From Flavobacteriales bacterium (GTDB taxonomy: Bacteria; Bacteroidota; Bacteroidia; NS11-12g; UBA9320), in assembly GCA_020635395.1 (NCBI GenBank), contig JACJZV010000002.1:558001-622000 (forward strand): DNA of 64,000 bases. The letters are read 5' to 3'. The notes under the pieces were generated by a model. The model was not told the origin of the DNA. It saw only the letters and a program-made list of their open reading frames with translations, and ran no database searches. Below, in pieces: positions 1 to 8,792 of the stretch. Within the stretch, counting starts at the first letter, position 1, and the number at the start of each line of letters is the position of its first letter. Both the position numbers and the translations under genes were made by a program.

Positions 1-594
1 TACCCCACGTTCGGTTAAGAATTTTTGGGTTTGCTTTAAGTATGCTTTCAAACGCATCTTTACTCGAGGTCCTTTTCGTTTTGAAACGGCAAGTATGTGT
101 ACGGTGGCGTTGAATGCCTTGGCCAAAACGGCAGCATAAGGCACCTTCTGTCGGGTAGCATCGCTATCGTCTATCGGAAGTAGAATGTCTCGCAAATCAT
201 ACTCTTTGGTGGTTTCTTGAATGGTAATTACCGGACAATTGGAAGCACTAACAATTCGATATGCATTGCTACCAATCCAAAACGGTTGCCAACCTCTATT
301 TCCGTGAGAACCCACCACAATTAAATCGGCACCAATTTCTCTTTCTAACGTGCTGAGTTCTGTACTTACTTTTCCCGATTTTGAAATAAACTCAAACTCG
401 ACGTTGTATTTGCCACAAATTTCTCTAACAAGTGCCTCAATATCAGCCACAGAGCCTTTCTCTTCTCTTAGCACATATAAAACGTGCAACTTAGAACCAA
501 ATCTGTGAGCCGTTTCGGCTGATTTTTTCAAAGCAATTTGAGCAGACATTGAGTTATCAAACCCAACAAGAATGTTTTTGAACTTAATTTCCAT
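1..594 (-). CDS. Universal stress protein (UspA family), two domains, C-terminus beyond window
   Basis: The reading frame begins at an ATG at 594 and stays open to base 1, so the stop lies outside the window. The first domain (residues 1-128) ends with the Usp ATP-binding signature G-2x-G-9x-G-S: G95, G98, G108, S109. A second Usp-like strand (DILLPIDDSD) begins near residue 136, so this is a tandem Usp protein, a form of about 270-290 residues common in Bacteroidota. Such cytoplasmic proteins bind ATP and are linked to survival under starvation and redox stress; the exact role here is not shown. It is not in an obvious operon. Confidence 0.88.
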   Translation of the reverse strand, partial: MEIKFKNILVGFDNSMSAQIALKKSAETAHRFGSKLHVLYVLREEKGSVADIEALVREICGKYNVEFEFISKSGKVSTELSTLEREIGADLIVVGSHGNRGWQPFWIGSNAYRIVSASNCPVITIQETTKEYDLRDILLPIDDSDATRQKVPYAAVLAKAFNATVHILAVSKRKGPRVKMRLKAYLKQTQKFLTERGV

Positions 595-674
595 ACAACA
601 CAATTTTAGAGATAACGAAAATACGGGAATAATTTTATTTAATCAAAAGCGATGAAAATCAAAGCTTCTGCTCA

Positions 675-1031
675 TCAATCCCACAAGGCCTGCAAACGCA
701 CATCCACATCATAAACACCGCGTTCTTGAATATCGGTGGAGAACGAAAAACGGTCTCGTGGATACAGATTTACATTAAAGGTTTGAAAAACGGAAGAAAT
801 GTAATATCCATATTCATCGTAAAGCATTATTTCAATTTCGGCTGAACTTATGAAAGTATTGCCATCGTTTATTATGTCGCCATCTACCTCCACGGTGCGG
901 GCACCTGCCCAAAAATCATATTGCACTACGGCTTGAGGAGGGTCGTAAACATAAAAGTCGTCTTCCACACATCCATTCAAACTCAAAATGGAAAGACTTG
1001 CAATAATAAAAGAGTAAAAAAATCGTCTCAT
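675..1031 (-). CDS. Small exported lipoprotein with FxLyD-like domain
   Basis: A 118-residue protein with a short lipoprotein signal peptide; the lipobox is LNGC, with the lipidated Cys near residue 21. The mature part is beta-rich and carries the pattern V-x-G-x-I-x-N-D-G followed by a LYDEYGYYIS strand, resembling the FxLyD family of extracytoplasmic beta-sandwich domains. Function is unknown. It is divergent from the lipoprotein gene at 1162 and has no operon partner. The FxLyD assignment comes from pattern recognition only. Confidence 0.65.
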   Translation of the reverse strand: MRRFFYSFIIASLSILSLNGCVEDDFYVYDPPQAVVQYDFWAGARTVEVDGDIINDGNTFISSAEIEIMLYDEYGYYISSVFQTFNVNLYPRDRFSFSTDIQERGVYDVDVRLQALWD

Positions 1032-1149
1032 AATTTATACACATTTAAGTTAAACAATCCGACTAAACCCTTTGCAAACAGTAGCAGTTAGGCTTTTAAG
1101 CCGCTTATCGTTGAGCATAATCCAAAAACCAATCCAGAATGATTTTTGC

Positions 1150-1157
1150 TACTTTTG
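1150..1157 (+). promoter_or_regulatory. Bacteroidota -7 promoter element, near-leaderless
   Basis: TACTTTTG matches TAnnTTTG. It lies only 4 nt before the ATG at 1162, so transcription would start almost at the start codon. No TTG (-33) element is found 17-23 nt upstream. Confidence 0.3.
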
Positions 1158-1161
1158 AAAT

Positions 1162-1758
1162 ATGAAAACTTTATCTCTTCTTTTCCTTATCATTTTAAGC
1201 CTTTCTTCTTGTGCATTGTTTAAATCTAAGAAAACAAAAACTGCCTCCCCAACGGCAGAAGCCACGCCAGTGAAATTGCCAAAAGACCTTCCCACATTAG
1301 ATACTGTATTTGAAGCAGAACCAGCGGAAGATGTAATTGTGATGGCCTATAGCGAGGTTGGAAATGCCTTTTTATCGTCGCTCAAAAACGGCAATACCAA
1401 TTCGCTAAAACCATTTATGGCAGATGTTTCGGTGGCCAAAACACTATCGCCAAAAGAAACCAAAGGCATGACCGACAAGGAAATTGAAAACAAAATGCTT
1501 ACATCGTTGCATGCCCGATTCGATGATAATTTTAATAAACTGATTGCAGCCGCCAAAGAAAATAAGGTTGATTTGGCACCATTGCGTTTATTGAACTGCA
1601 TTTACCACGAAACCACTGACCCACAAACAGTTCCGCGGGCTTTAACTATAGAAATTGGCACTTCAACTGCGAAATATAGTATTCCAGTAACGGTTATTAA
1701 CTTAGCAAACAAAACTTATATTTTTGAAATACTGAAAACAACCGGCGTTTTTAATTAA
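1162..1758 (+). CDS. Putative lipoprotein of unknown function
   Basis: A 198-residue protein with a lipoprotein signal peptide (lipobox SSC, Cys near 17), then a Lys/Pro-rich linker to about residue 50 and a mixed alpha/beta domain containing an amphipathic helical stretch around residues 95-145. I recognise no family. It ends 12 bases before the end of the convergent alkaline phosphatase gene. The ATG is preceded at close range by a TAnnTTTG element. Confidence 0.7.
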   Translation: MKTLSLLFLIILSLSSCALFKSKKTKTASPTAEATPVKLPKDLPTLDTVFEAEPAEDVIVMAYSEVGNAFLSSLKNGNTNSLKPFMADVSVAKTLSPKETKGMTDKEIENKMLTSLHARFDDNFNKLIAAAKENKVDLAPLRLLNCIYHETTDPQTVPRALTIEIGTSTAKYSIPVTVINLANKTYIFEILKTTGVFN

Positions 1759-1769
1759 ACCTCAATCTT

Positions 1770-2876
1770 TCAACGCATTAGGTTTTTTATTTTGTAGAAA
1801 ATCTCATTGTTTTCATAAAAACCTTGAAAATTTTCAGCTCCCGGACCATAAGCCATCACAGGAATTAATGTAGCCGTGTGGCCTCCGGTAATAAACTTTG
1901 GTTGAACGGCATTATAATTCTCTTTTGTGTTGCCATTTTTGTCGGTATAGTCTTGTGCAACGAGTGCCAAACCACCTGTTTCGTGGTCGGCAGTTACAAT
2001 AACCAACGTGTTACCATCTTTCTCTGCAAAATCAAGCATAGCTCCGACTGCCGCATCAAAATCAAACATTTCGGTTTTAACGTATTCATAATTTTTTGCA
2101 TGGCCTCCCCAGTCTATTTGCGAGCCTTCTATCATCATAAAAAACCGGGAATTGTTGAGATATTTCAACGCTTCATTTGATGCATCCGTCAAAAAATTCC
2201 CTCTGTTTGTCTCCATGGTTGGCATGCCGTCGGCGGCTTTCAGATAACCGTACTTTTTATGATGGTTGTATTTTACCTCTGGTTTAAAGTGCACTCCCGG
2301 CACAGAATCTATTTGCCAATTGTATAGTTTCATTTGTGGTTGAAGCTTAGAAAAAAACTTCAAACCGCCGCCCGCAAAAAAATCAATATCCGATTTCAGA
2401 AGTTGGTTGGCAATGTCTTGCTCATGGCTTCTGTGCGAAGTGTGAGCATAAAAAGCACCGGGCGTGGCGTGGGTGATAGAGGAAGTAGCCACCAATGCTG
2501 TTTTGTAATTATGTTGCGAAAAAATTTCGACCAAATTATTTGCCGCGGTCGTATCCATACCCATACCTACAGAATTGTTGTAGGTTTTTACCCCACACGA
2601 AAAAGCGGTGGCACCCGCTGCCGAATCGGTTATTTTGTGCGTACCCGATTTTGTATTAATAAAACCAATATGCATAAATCGTTGAAAATTGTTGGTATTA
2701 TCTCTCTCCACAAACAAGGTAGATATTTGTGTTAACCCCATTCCATCTCCAATCATCAGGATAATACGTTTGGGCTTTTTTGGTGCAAATTGCACTTGAG
2801 GTTTGGCACTGTTGCAAGAACTTGCCAAAAAAAACACTATAATAGAAATAGCACCAACGAACGAGAATTTTTTCAT
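1770..2876 (-). CDS. Alkaline phosphatase, exported lipoprotein
   Basis: An extracytoplasmic phosphomonoesterase that frees inorganic phosphate. The ATG at 2876 is preferred over an in-frame TTG at 2885. In the numbering that begins at 2885, the metal motif MIGDGMG has Asp47, the serine nucleophile is Ser88 in TDSAAGATAF, a THATPGAF motif lies near 138-145, metal-site residues occur in EGSQIDWGGH (253-262), and D300-H301 lie in TADHETGG. All core active-site elements are therefore present. A lipobox (LASSC) near residue 24 suggests anchoring in the periplasm or outer membrane. Length (about 368 aa) is at the short end of the family. No Pho-type operator could be recognised. Confidence 0.93.
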   Translation of the reverse strand: MKKFSFVGAISIIVFFLASSCNSAKPQVQFAPKKPKRIILMIGDGMGLTQISTLFVERDNTNNFQRFMHIGFINTKSGTHKITDSAAGATAFSCGVKTYNNSVGMGMDTTAANNLVEIFSQHNYKTALVATSSITHATPGAFYAHTSHRSHEQDIANQLLKSDIDFFAGGGLKFFSKLQPQMKLYNWQIDSVPGVHFKPEVKYNHHKKYGYLKAADGMPTMETNRGNFLTDASNEALKYLNNSRFFMMIEGSQIDWGGHAKNYEYVKTEMFDFDAAVGAMLDFAEKDGNTLVIVTADHETGGLALVAQDYTDKNGNTKENYNAVQPKFITGGHTATLIPVMAYGPGAENFQGFYENNEIFYKIKNLMR

Positions 2877-2959
2877 ACGAATCAAAAAAAATAGTTTTTA
2901 CTTATACAAAACTGCATCATTTCGATGATTGTTTTCAGCCATTATTTATTATCAAAAAA

Positions 2960-3448
2960 TTATTCTTCTACATCAATGGGTGGCACCAATGGCTTGCCGG
3001 TTTTCTTTAAATCAATATTTGATATTAGGCTGAGGCAAACCGGAATGTTTTTTATGTTTATCTGGCCATTTTGTAGGCTAACCTTACCCATATTTTGACT
3101 GCTCGATTTTAAAAACAACTCGCCACCCGAAATATTTTTAAAACCCCATTCTCCCTGCACAAAACCTGCCGAACAGCTATCCGACTTTAAAATAAACGTA
3201 TTGTCGGCAAACAAATCTAAGCTAACATTGCCCACCGACTGGTGATGAGCAGCATAGTTACTTATCATTTTTCTTTCTTGAATATGCACAACAATGTTGA
3301 AGGCCGCATACAACAGCAAAGGCACCACACCAATTAAAATTCCCAAACTTTGAAAAATCTTCCGAAGATTTTCCTTTTTCCGAAATATGATAGACAATAT
3401 CAAAAAAATGATGCCGAGGAGGATTAAGGCCGAAATAATTTGTTTCAT
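2960..3448 (-). CDS. Small membrane protein, unknown function
   Basis: About 162 residues from the ATG at 3448 (an in-frame TTG lies nine bases upstream). Two hydrophobic helices near residues 3-22 and 35-55 are followed by an extracytoplasmic beta-rich domain of about 100 residues with the phrase GEWGFKN, as in small domains that describe predicted readout of state. The C-terminus is Pro- and acid-rich. No family recognised. Its 5' end faces the M48 gene at 3528, so the two are divergently transcribed from a gap of about 80 bases. Confidence 0.6.
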   Translation of the reverse strand: MKQIISALILLGIIFLILSIIFRKKENLRKIFQSLGILIGVVPLLLYAAFNIVVHIQERKMISNYAAHHQSVGNVSLDLFADNTFILKSDSCSAGFVQGEWGFKNISGGELFLKSSSQNMGKVSLQNGQINIKNIPVCLSLISNIDLKKTGKPLVPPIDVEE

Positions 3449-3527
3449 ACCAATCAAATATTGCCCGCAAACTTACATCACAAATTTTTTAGCTAAATAA
3501 TTCGAGATAAATTCATTAATTCGTTTC

Positions 3528-5687
3528 ATGAAAAAAATTATACTAATTATTCCCTTTTTGCAATGTCTTTTTGCTTTTTCTCAAATTTCTGACAATTTCG
3601 ACGGCCTAAAGTGTGAGGGAGAAATGCCCTTAGATTTTAAATGGGGTTTTGCCGAAAAAAGCAAAATGGGGTTGGCTTCAATGGCCGTAGAAGATGATGT
3701 TTTGAGCAGCCGAGATCAAAAGGAGTTTATCATTTTGACAAACTACATTAACCACAAACTTTTGTTAAGCGGAGATATAGTGTATGGAGACCCCATTAGT
3801 GAATTATGCAACAAAATTGTTGACCATTTGCTGAAAGGAGATGAAAGCACCAGGGAGCATATTCGGGTTTATACACTAAAAACAGATGTGGCAAATGCCT
3901 TTTCCACCAATGAGGGAATAATATACGTCACCACAGGATTGGTTGCCCGACTTGACAACGAAGCCCAATTGGCCTTTGTATTGGCACACGAAATAGGGCA
4001 TTATGTAAAACACCATGTACTGCAAAATTTTTCGCACAAAAAAGAACTTTATTCAAGAACCGGAAGATATGGGCAACTAAGTTGGGAAGAAAAATTATTG
4101 AACTCTTACCAATACAGTCGCGAAGCTGAATTTGAAGCAGATGACTATGCCTACGGACTTCATCAAAACGCTGGATACAGCGAGGCCGAAACCCAAAACA
4201 CGTTGAATAAATTGCTCTATGCCGAGCTTCCAATACTTGAAAAGAAATATGATTGGCATAAAATTGAAACCGATAGTTTTAAGGTGGCCAAACCATTTTT
4301 GATAGATTCTTGTCAAAGCATAGCTCCAGAAGAAGATGTGGACGACACTGAACACACGCACCCAAATGTCAAAAAAAGAAAAGCCGCTTTGGCTGATTTT
4401 GATGGAAAGGGAACAAAATTATATGACCTTATTGATTCGGTGGAATTTGCCTATATCCGTGATTTGGCAAGGTTTGAAATGGTTAAACAATTTTTGATTG
4501 AAGGTAATTTCAGCGATTTAATCTATCATATTCATGCGTTAGAAACGGACTACCCCAACCACCCCTATTTGCAAAAAGCCGAAGCTATGGCGTGGTTTGG
4601 CATGCAGCAACTTATAAACAATCAAAACAAATACATCTATAATCAAAGTTTTAAGAACTACCAAGGATACCAGCAGGAGGTAAAATATTTCTTCTTTAAA
4701 ATGGGTAAAAAGGGCATAAATGCCATTGCCACCCGATACATTTGGATGCAAAGCTATGCACACCCAAACGACAGCTTTTATATTAAACTGCGAGATGGAA
4801 GTATGGAAGAATTGGCTAATTCGAAAATGACTAAATCATTTTTCTACACCTCGTATGACGAAGCCAAAAAAGCTGGAACACGCCAAAGCCGAAACAAATA
4901 CATGTTTGCCCGCACTCTGTTTGTAGATATGTTTGACAGTATCGCATTTAAACAAGCGTTTGATAAAGTACTAGAAGGCATTTCGGATGACATTTCGGAC
5001 GAAGATGAGATAGAAATAGAAGATACCGACTCGGAACGTCATAGCGTTGATGCCGATAGAAATGTTGCGGGCATTTATTCTCATTACGGTTTATCGGGCG
5101 TTGATAGAGTTATTTATTTCAGACCCATTTTTTCAAGGATTGACTATAGAAAAACGTTAGATCAACTCTACGTAAAGTCAAATGAACACGAAGAATTTAT
5201 GGCCAATGCCTCCGATAAAATGGCCGAAAAAACCGGAGTAGAACTGGTAAAGCTGAACGACCAAAGTGACGAGAATTTTAACACCGAAACCTTTAATGAC
5301 TTTATAACCCTGAGCAATTGGCTGAGCGAGCAATCTCTTTATGAGTTCAGTGGCACCTTTGGGTTTACGACTCCGAGTTTAGACACCATTCGATTGAAAC
5401 ACCAAACAGACTATTTGGCCATCAATGTCACCTCGCTTTACACCGATGGAAACAAGTTTAATATTGGGTTATTTTTACTCTCGGCAGCGGCGGTAACGCC
5501 CTTCCCATTCTATCTATATTGGCAGTTGAGTTCATTAAATGAGCTGCAATACAATTTTTATGTATTCGACCTAAAATCGGGGAAAGTGGAATTTTATGAC
5601 TCCAAATTTTTTCGATCCAAGTTCAGAAAAGATGTGATTAATGCCCATTTGTATAACAGTTTCAACCAATTAAATCGAGCAAAATGA
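3528..5687 (+). CDS. M48-family zinc metalloprotease, exported
   Basis: A 719-residue protein with a cleavable signal peptide (about 1-18, ending FAFSQ). The zinc motif HEIGH is at 154-158 and the third ligand is in the M48 signature R-x2-E-x2-A-D (R198, E201, D205). The region from about 285 on is helical and not assigned; a hydrophobic segment lies near residues 645-670. M48 enzymes in the periplasm degrade or process outer-membrane proteins (the BepA/YfgC group); that function is inferred here. The stop overlaps the next start by 4 bases (ATGA), so the two genes are probably translated together. Confidence 0.9.
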   Translation: MKKIILIIPFLQCLFAFSQISDNFDGLKCEGEMPLDFKWGFAEKSKMGLASMAVEDDVLSSRDQKEFIILTNYINHKLLLSGDIVYGDPISELCNKIVDHLLKGDESTREHIRVYTLKTDVANAFSTNEGIIYVTTGLVARLDNEAQLAFVLAHEIGHYVKHHVLQNFSHKKELYSRTGRYGQLSWEEKLLNSYQYSREAEFEADDYAYGLHQNAGYSEAETQNTLNKLLYAELPILEKKYDWHKIETDSFKVAKPFLIDSCQSIAPEEDVDDTEHTHPNVKKRKAALADFDGKGTKLYDLIDSVEFAYIRDLARFEMVKQFLIEGNFSDLIYHIHALETDYPNHPYLQKAEAMAWFGMQQLINNQNKYIYNQSFKNYQGYQQEVKYFFFKMGKKGINAIATRYIWMQSYAHPNDSFYIKLRDGSMEELANSKMTKSFFYTSYDEAKKAGTRQSRNKYMFARTLFVDMFDSIAFKQAFDKVLEGISDDISDEDEIEIEDTDSERHSVDADRNVAGIYSHYGLSGVDRVIYFRPIFSRIDYRKTLDQLYVKSNEHEEFMANASDKMAEKTGVELVKLNDQSDENFNTETFNDFITLSNWLSEQSLYEFSGTFGFTTPSLDTIRLKHQTDYLAINVTSLYTDGNKFNIGLFLLSAAAVTPFPFYLYWQLSSLNELQYNFYVFDLKSGKVEFYDSKFFRSKFRKDVINAHLYNSFNQLNRAK

Positions 5688-6496
5688 AACGACTAATTTT
5701 ACCAATGCTGTTTTTAGCAATTTTTGAATTTTGTTTTGGCCAAAAGCCCGTAACCTCTGGTTTTATGGGCAGCCGAAATTACGTGGCTTTTAATTATCGA
5801 ATGGGCGTTAGAACCACCATAAGTGAAAAAGCTGTTCCGGCAGAAGAAGACGAATCGCTGCCTTACAAGTATCAATCAATCGAAAAATTTTATCTAAAAA
5901 ACGCCACTGAAATTCGAGCCGGTCGGGTGTTAAACAACAATTTGGCTATTGAACTAATTGTCGGCCGAAATAAAACAGCCTTTGACCTTAATCGGTTTTC
6001 AACCAGCGACATTTTGTTTATCAATGGCAATATAATTTACAATGACGGCTACAAAGGGATTTCGGAAGTAACCCAATTACATGGAGGTTATGGATTCAAA
6101 TTTTATCGAAGAAAAAAAGGAGCCATCGCTCCTATTGGCAGCTTTATTACCTTTTATCAAACCTTAACAAAATATACCATCGATGTATCTCATGTTAAGT
6201 ATTATGAGAACTATAACTTCGACTATCATATTTCAAGAACTTTTCCAACGGATGAGTTAAAATACAGCTTTCTTGGCACCAATTTAAGATTTGGGGTTGG
6301 TACGAATCGAGTAATTGGAAGTAATATCATTTTAGGTGGAGGGGTTGATACCGGCCTTAGTCTAATTCAATACAAACGAACGAGTACGTACCACGGCTAC
6401 CTCACATTGCAGGATTTGACTTATAAAACCATACTGAAAAATGAGCAACGATACCAACTCTTTTGGTCGTATTTTTCCATTGGGTATTTGTTTTAG
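5684..6496 (+). CDS. Exported beta-rich protein, probable outer-membrane barrel
   Basis: A 270-residue protein with a signal peptide (1-19, ending CFGQ) and a succession of alternating polar/aromatic strands ending in an aromatic C-terminus (SIGYLF), typical of small outer-membrane beta-barrels. The start codon overlaps the stop of the M48 protease gene, so it may be a partner or substrate of that protease. I recognise no specific family. Confidence 0.6.
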   Translation: MKRLILPMLFLAIFEFCFGQKPVTSGFMGSRNYVAFNYRMGVRTTISEKAVPAEEDESLPYKYQSIEKFYLKNATEIRAGRVLNNNLAIELIVGRNKTAFDLNRFSTSDILFINGNIIYNDGYKGISEVTQLHGGYGFKFYRRKKGAIAPIGSFITFYQTLTKYTIDVSHVKYYENYNFDYHISRTFPTDELKYSFLGTNLRFGVGTNRVIGSNIILGGGVDTGLSLIQYKRTSTYHGYLTLQDLTYKTILKNEQRYQLFWSYFSIGYLF

Positions 6497-6552
6497 AGTT
6501 AAAGATGGATTGAGGAGGAAAAAATCCTTTTAAAGATTTATATTCAAATGTT

Positions 6553-6599
6553 CCCCTTTTGATAGATTCGGCATCCACGCTTATTGCTGTAAAAAGGGG
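6553..6599. terminator. Possible bidirectional terminator, large-loop hairpin
   Basis: CCCCTTTT (6553-6560) pairs with AAAAGGGG (6592-6599) across a 31-nt loop, between two convergent genes. The loop is long, so the call is weak. Confidence 0.3.
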
Positions 6600-6608
6600 T
6601 AAAAATAC

Positions 6609-7511
6609 TCAATTCGTAAAATTTCTTATTACCTCTTCCAGTTCCTTATTTTCAAACTCAAATCCTGCTTGAAGCAACTTATTGTTCGACACTTTGCTAC
6701 CCTCTAGAATAAGATTGGCTCTTTCGCCAAACAATAGCCTTATCATAAATTTTGGAACGGAAGGCAGCAAAAATCGATTATTGTAACATTTGTTGATTTG
6801 CTTTGTCATTTCTTGGTTTGTTACATTGGCCGCAACACTGTTGTAAATGCCCTTCATTTGGGGGTTTTCGAGAGAGAAAATTGTCGCATTTACCCAATCG
6901 TTTACTCCAATCCATGGAATAATTTGTGTGCCCGAACCAAGATTTGACAAAAGTTTCATTCGTGCGAGCTTCATCATTTTTAACAGAGCTCCCCCATCTT
7001 TGCTCAGCACCACGCCCGTTCTAAAAATTGCGGTGCGGATGTTCAGCGTTTCGAACTGGATTGCCGCTTGTTCCCATTGTTTGCAAACAGTGGCCACAAA
7101 GTCGTTTCCGGCTGCATCATTTTCCTCAAATGTTTTTTTGACAGATACTGCCCCATAATATCCAACTCCTGATGTAGAAATGAAAACCTCGGGTTTGGTT
7201 TCAGATTTTTTAATTGCCTCAAAAAGCATGTTGGCTGATTTAACTCTACTATCCAAAATCTCCTGTTTATAGTTTTTTGTCCATTTTTGGTCAATCACTC
7301 CTGCCCCGGCTAAGTGAATTATTGCATCAACACTTTCGAGGCAGGTTATATCAAATTCCCCGCTCTCTAAATTCCATAAATACGATTGATACGGACTGTC
7401 TTTCCGTTTTGTTCTTGTCAAAACTCGAACCTCATAACCTCTTTGGAGCAGTTTTTTTATTAGTGCTTTTCCTAATAGTCCAGTTCCGCCTGTTATCAAA
7501 ATTTTTTTCAT
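6609..7511 (-). CDS. TIGR01777-family NAD(P)-dependent epimerase-like protein
   Basis: A 300-residue extended short-chain dehydrogenase/reductase. The Rossmann motif GGTGLLG is at residues 7-13, FISTSGVGYYG lies near 110-120, and the C-terminal roughly 50 residues match the DUF1731-type cap (EGSKVSNNKLLQAGF near 270-286). The family includes YfcH and plant SulA-like proteins; the substrate is unknown. Its ATG overlaps the photolyase stop by 4 bases, and it is the last gene of the E1-photolyase-epimerase operon. Confidence 0.85.
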   Translation of the reverse strand: MKKILITGGTGLLGKALIKKLLQRGYEVRVLTRTKRKDSPYQSYLWNLESGEFDITCLESVDAIIHLAGAGVIDQKWTKNYKQEILDSRVKSANMLFEAIKKSETKPEVFISTSGVGYYGAVSVKKTFEENDAAGNDFVATVCKQWEQAAIQFETLNIRTAIFRTGVVLSKDGGALLKMMKLARMKLLSNLGSGTQIIPWIGVNDWVNATIFSLENPQMKGIYNSVAANVTNQEMTKQINKCYNNRFLLPSVPKFMIRLLFGERANLILEGSKVSNNKLLQAGFEFENKELEEVIRNFTN

Positions 7512-8791
7512 TCGTTTAAAGCATTTTTATATGTCTCAATTGCTCTTTCTCGAGCAAATTTATGGTCAACCATTGGTTTTGGGTATAGATTGGTGCCAAA
7601 TTCAGGAATCCATTTTCTGATATACTTTTCTTGCTGGTCAAATTTTCGCTGCTGTTCTGATGGGTTAAAAACTCTAAAATAAGGTGCGGCATCGCATCCT
7701 GTTCCAGCCGCCCATTGCCAATTACCAACATTTGAAGCTAACTCAAAATCGAGCAGTTTTTTGGCAAAATAAGCCTCGCCCCATCGCCAATCAATTAGTA
7801 GGTGTTTGCATAAAAATCCTGCAGTAATCATTCTTACCCTATTGTGCATATATCCTGTCTGATTTAGCTGCCTCATGCCAGCATCTACCATCGGGAAACC
7901 CGTTTTTCCGTCACACCATTTTTGAAACTCTTCCTCATTATTTCTCCATGGAATACCATCATATTTTGGTTTAAAATTGGCCGAAACACTTTCTGGAAAG
8001 AAATAGAGAATATGAATAAAAAATTCTCGCCAGATAAGCTCATTCAGAAAAGGTTCATGCTCCTTTACTTCTTCATAAATCTGACGAATGCTAACCGTGC
8101 CGAATCGCAAATGAGGACTCAAAAAACTGGTCGAATTTTTTGAAGGTATATCTCTATGCAACGCATAATTGTGTAACTCTTCATAATTCGCCGGTTCTAC
8201 CTTAATGTTGGAAGAAACAAAACCAATTTCCTTTAGGCTTGGCAATTCTAAATTCTGCTCAAAAAAATTGCCCTCCTTTGTAAAAACTTCAATGGTTTTG
8301 TGGCTTATTACTTCTTTCCATTTTTTTGAAAAAGGTGTAAAAACAGTATAGGGTGTTCCATCATTTTTTAGCACCTCGGTTGGCGAAACCAACAGGTGGT
8401 CGGTAAAACCTTCAACATGAATTTCGGTTTTAACAAAAAGTTTTTTTACCTCCTTATCTCGCTGTAATGCATACGGTTCAAAATCGCGGTTTACAAACAC
8501 TTTTTTTATGTTGAATTGGGTAATGAGTGTTTCCCAAACTTCTAAAGGTTTTCCTTGCAAACACAATAAGGAAGACTTTTTAGTAACCAATTCAGCATTT
8601 ATTTGTTGCAATTGCTTGTGGATAAAACATATACGAGCGTCATCTTTGGGAAGCTCTCCCAGTATGTTTTCATCAAAAATAAAAATGGGCAATACCGGAA
8701 AACCCGACGTTAATGCAGCATTTAATCCAACATTGTTTTTTAACCGTAAATCTCTTCTAAACCAAAAAACAACAACCTCAGGTCTGTTCAT
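7508..8791 (-). CDS. phrB: Deoxyribodipyrimidine photolyase
   Basis: A 427-residue light-dependent DNA repair enzyme that uses FAD to split cyclobutane pyrimidine dimers. The N-terminal antenna domain opens with VVVFWFRRDLRL. The C-terminal FAD domain carries GFPMVDAGMRQL, MHNRVRM, the W-R-W-G-E motif and NVGNWQW, followed by the NPSEQQRKFD and YIRKW motifs. All hallmarks of CPD class I photolyase are visible, although separation from cryptochromes needs a tree. It starts 1 base after the E1 stop and overlaps the epimerase by 4 bases. Confidence 0.92.
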   Translation of the reverse strand: MNRPEVVVFWFRRDLRLKNNVGLNAALTSGFPVLPIFIFDENILGELPKDDARICFIHKQLQQINAELVTKKSSLLCLQGKPLEVWETLITQFNIKKVFVNRDFEPYALQRDKEVKKLFVKTEIHVEGFTDHLLVSPTEVLKNDGTPYTVFTPFSKKWKEVISHKTIEVFTKEGNFFEQNLELPSLKEIGFVSSNIKVEPANYEELHNYALHRDIPSKNSTSFLSPHLRFGTVSIRQIYEEVKEHEPFLNELIWREFFIHILYFFPESVSANFKPKYDGIPWRNNEEEFQKWCDGKTGFPMVDAGMRQLNQTGYMHNRVRMITAGFLCKHLLIDWRWGEAYFAKKLLDFELASNVGNWQWAAGTGCDAAPYFRVFNPSEQQRKFDQQEKYIRKWIPEFGTNLYPKPMVDHKFARERAIETYKNALNE

Positions 8792-8792
8792 T

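Noticed and set aside
2334..2735. Plus-strand frame of 133 residues
   Set aside because: Antisense shadow of alkaline phosphatase.
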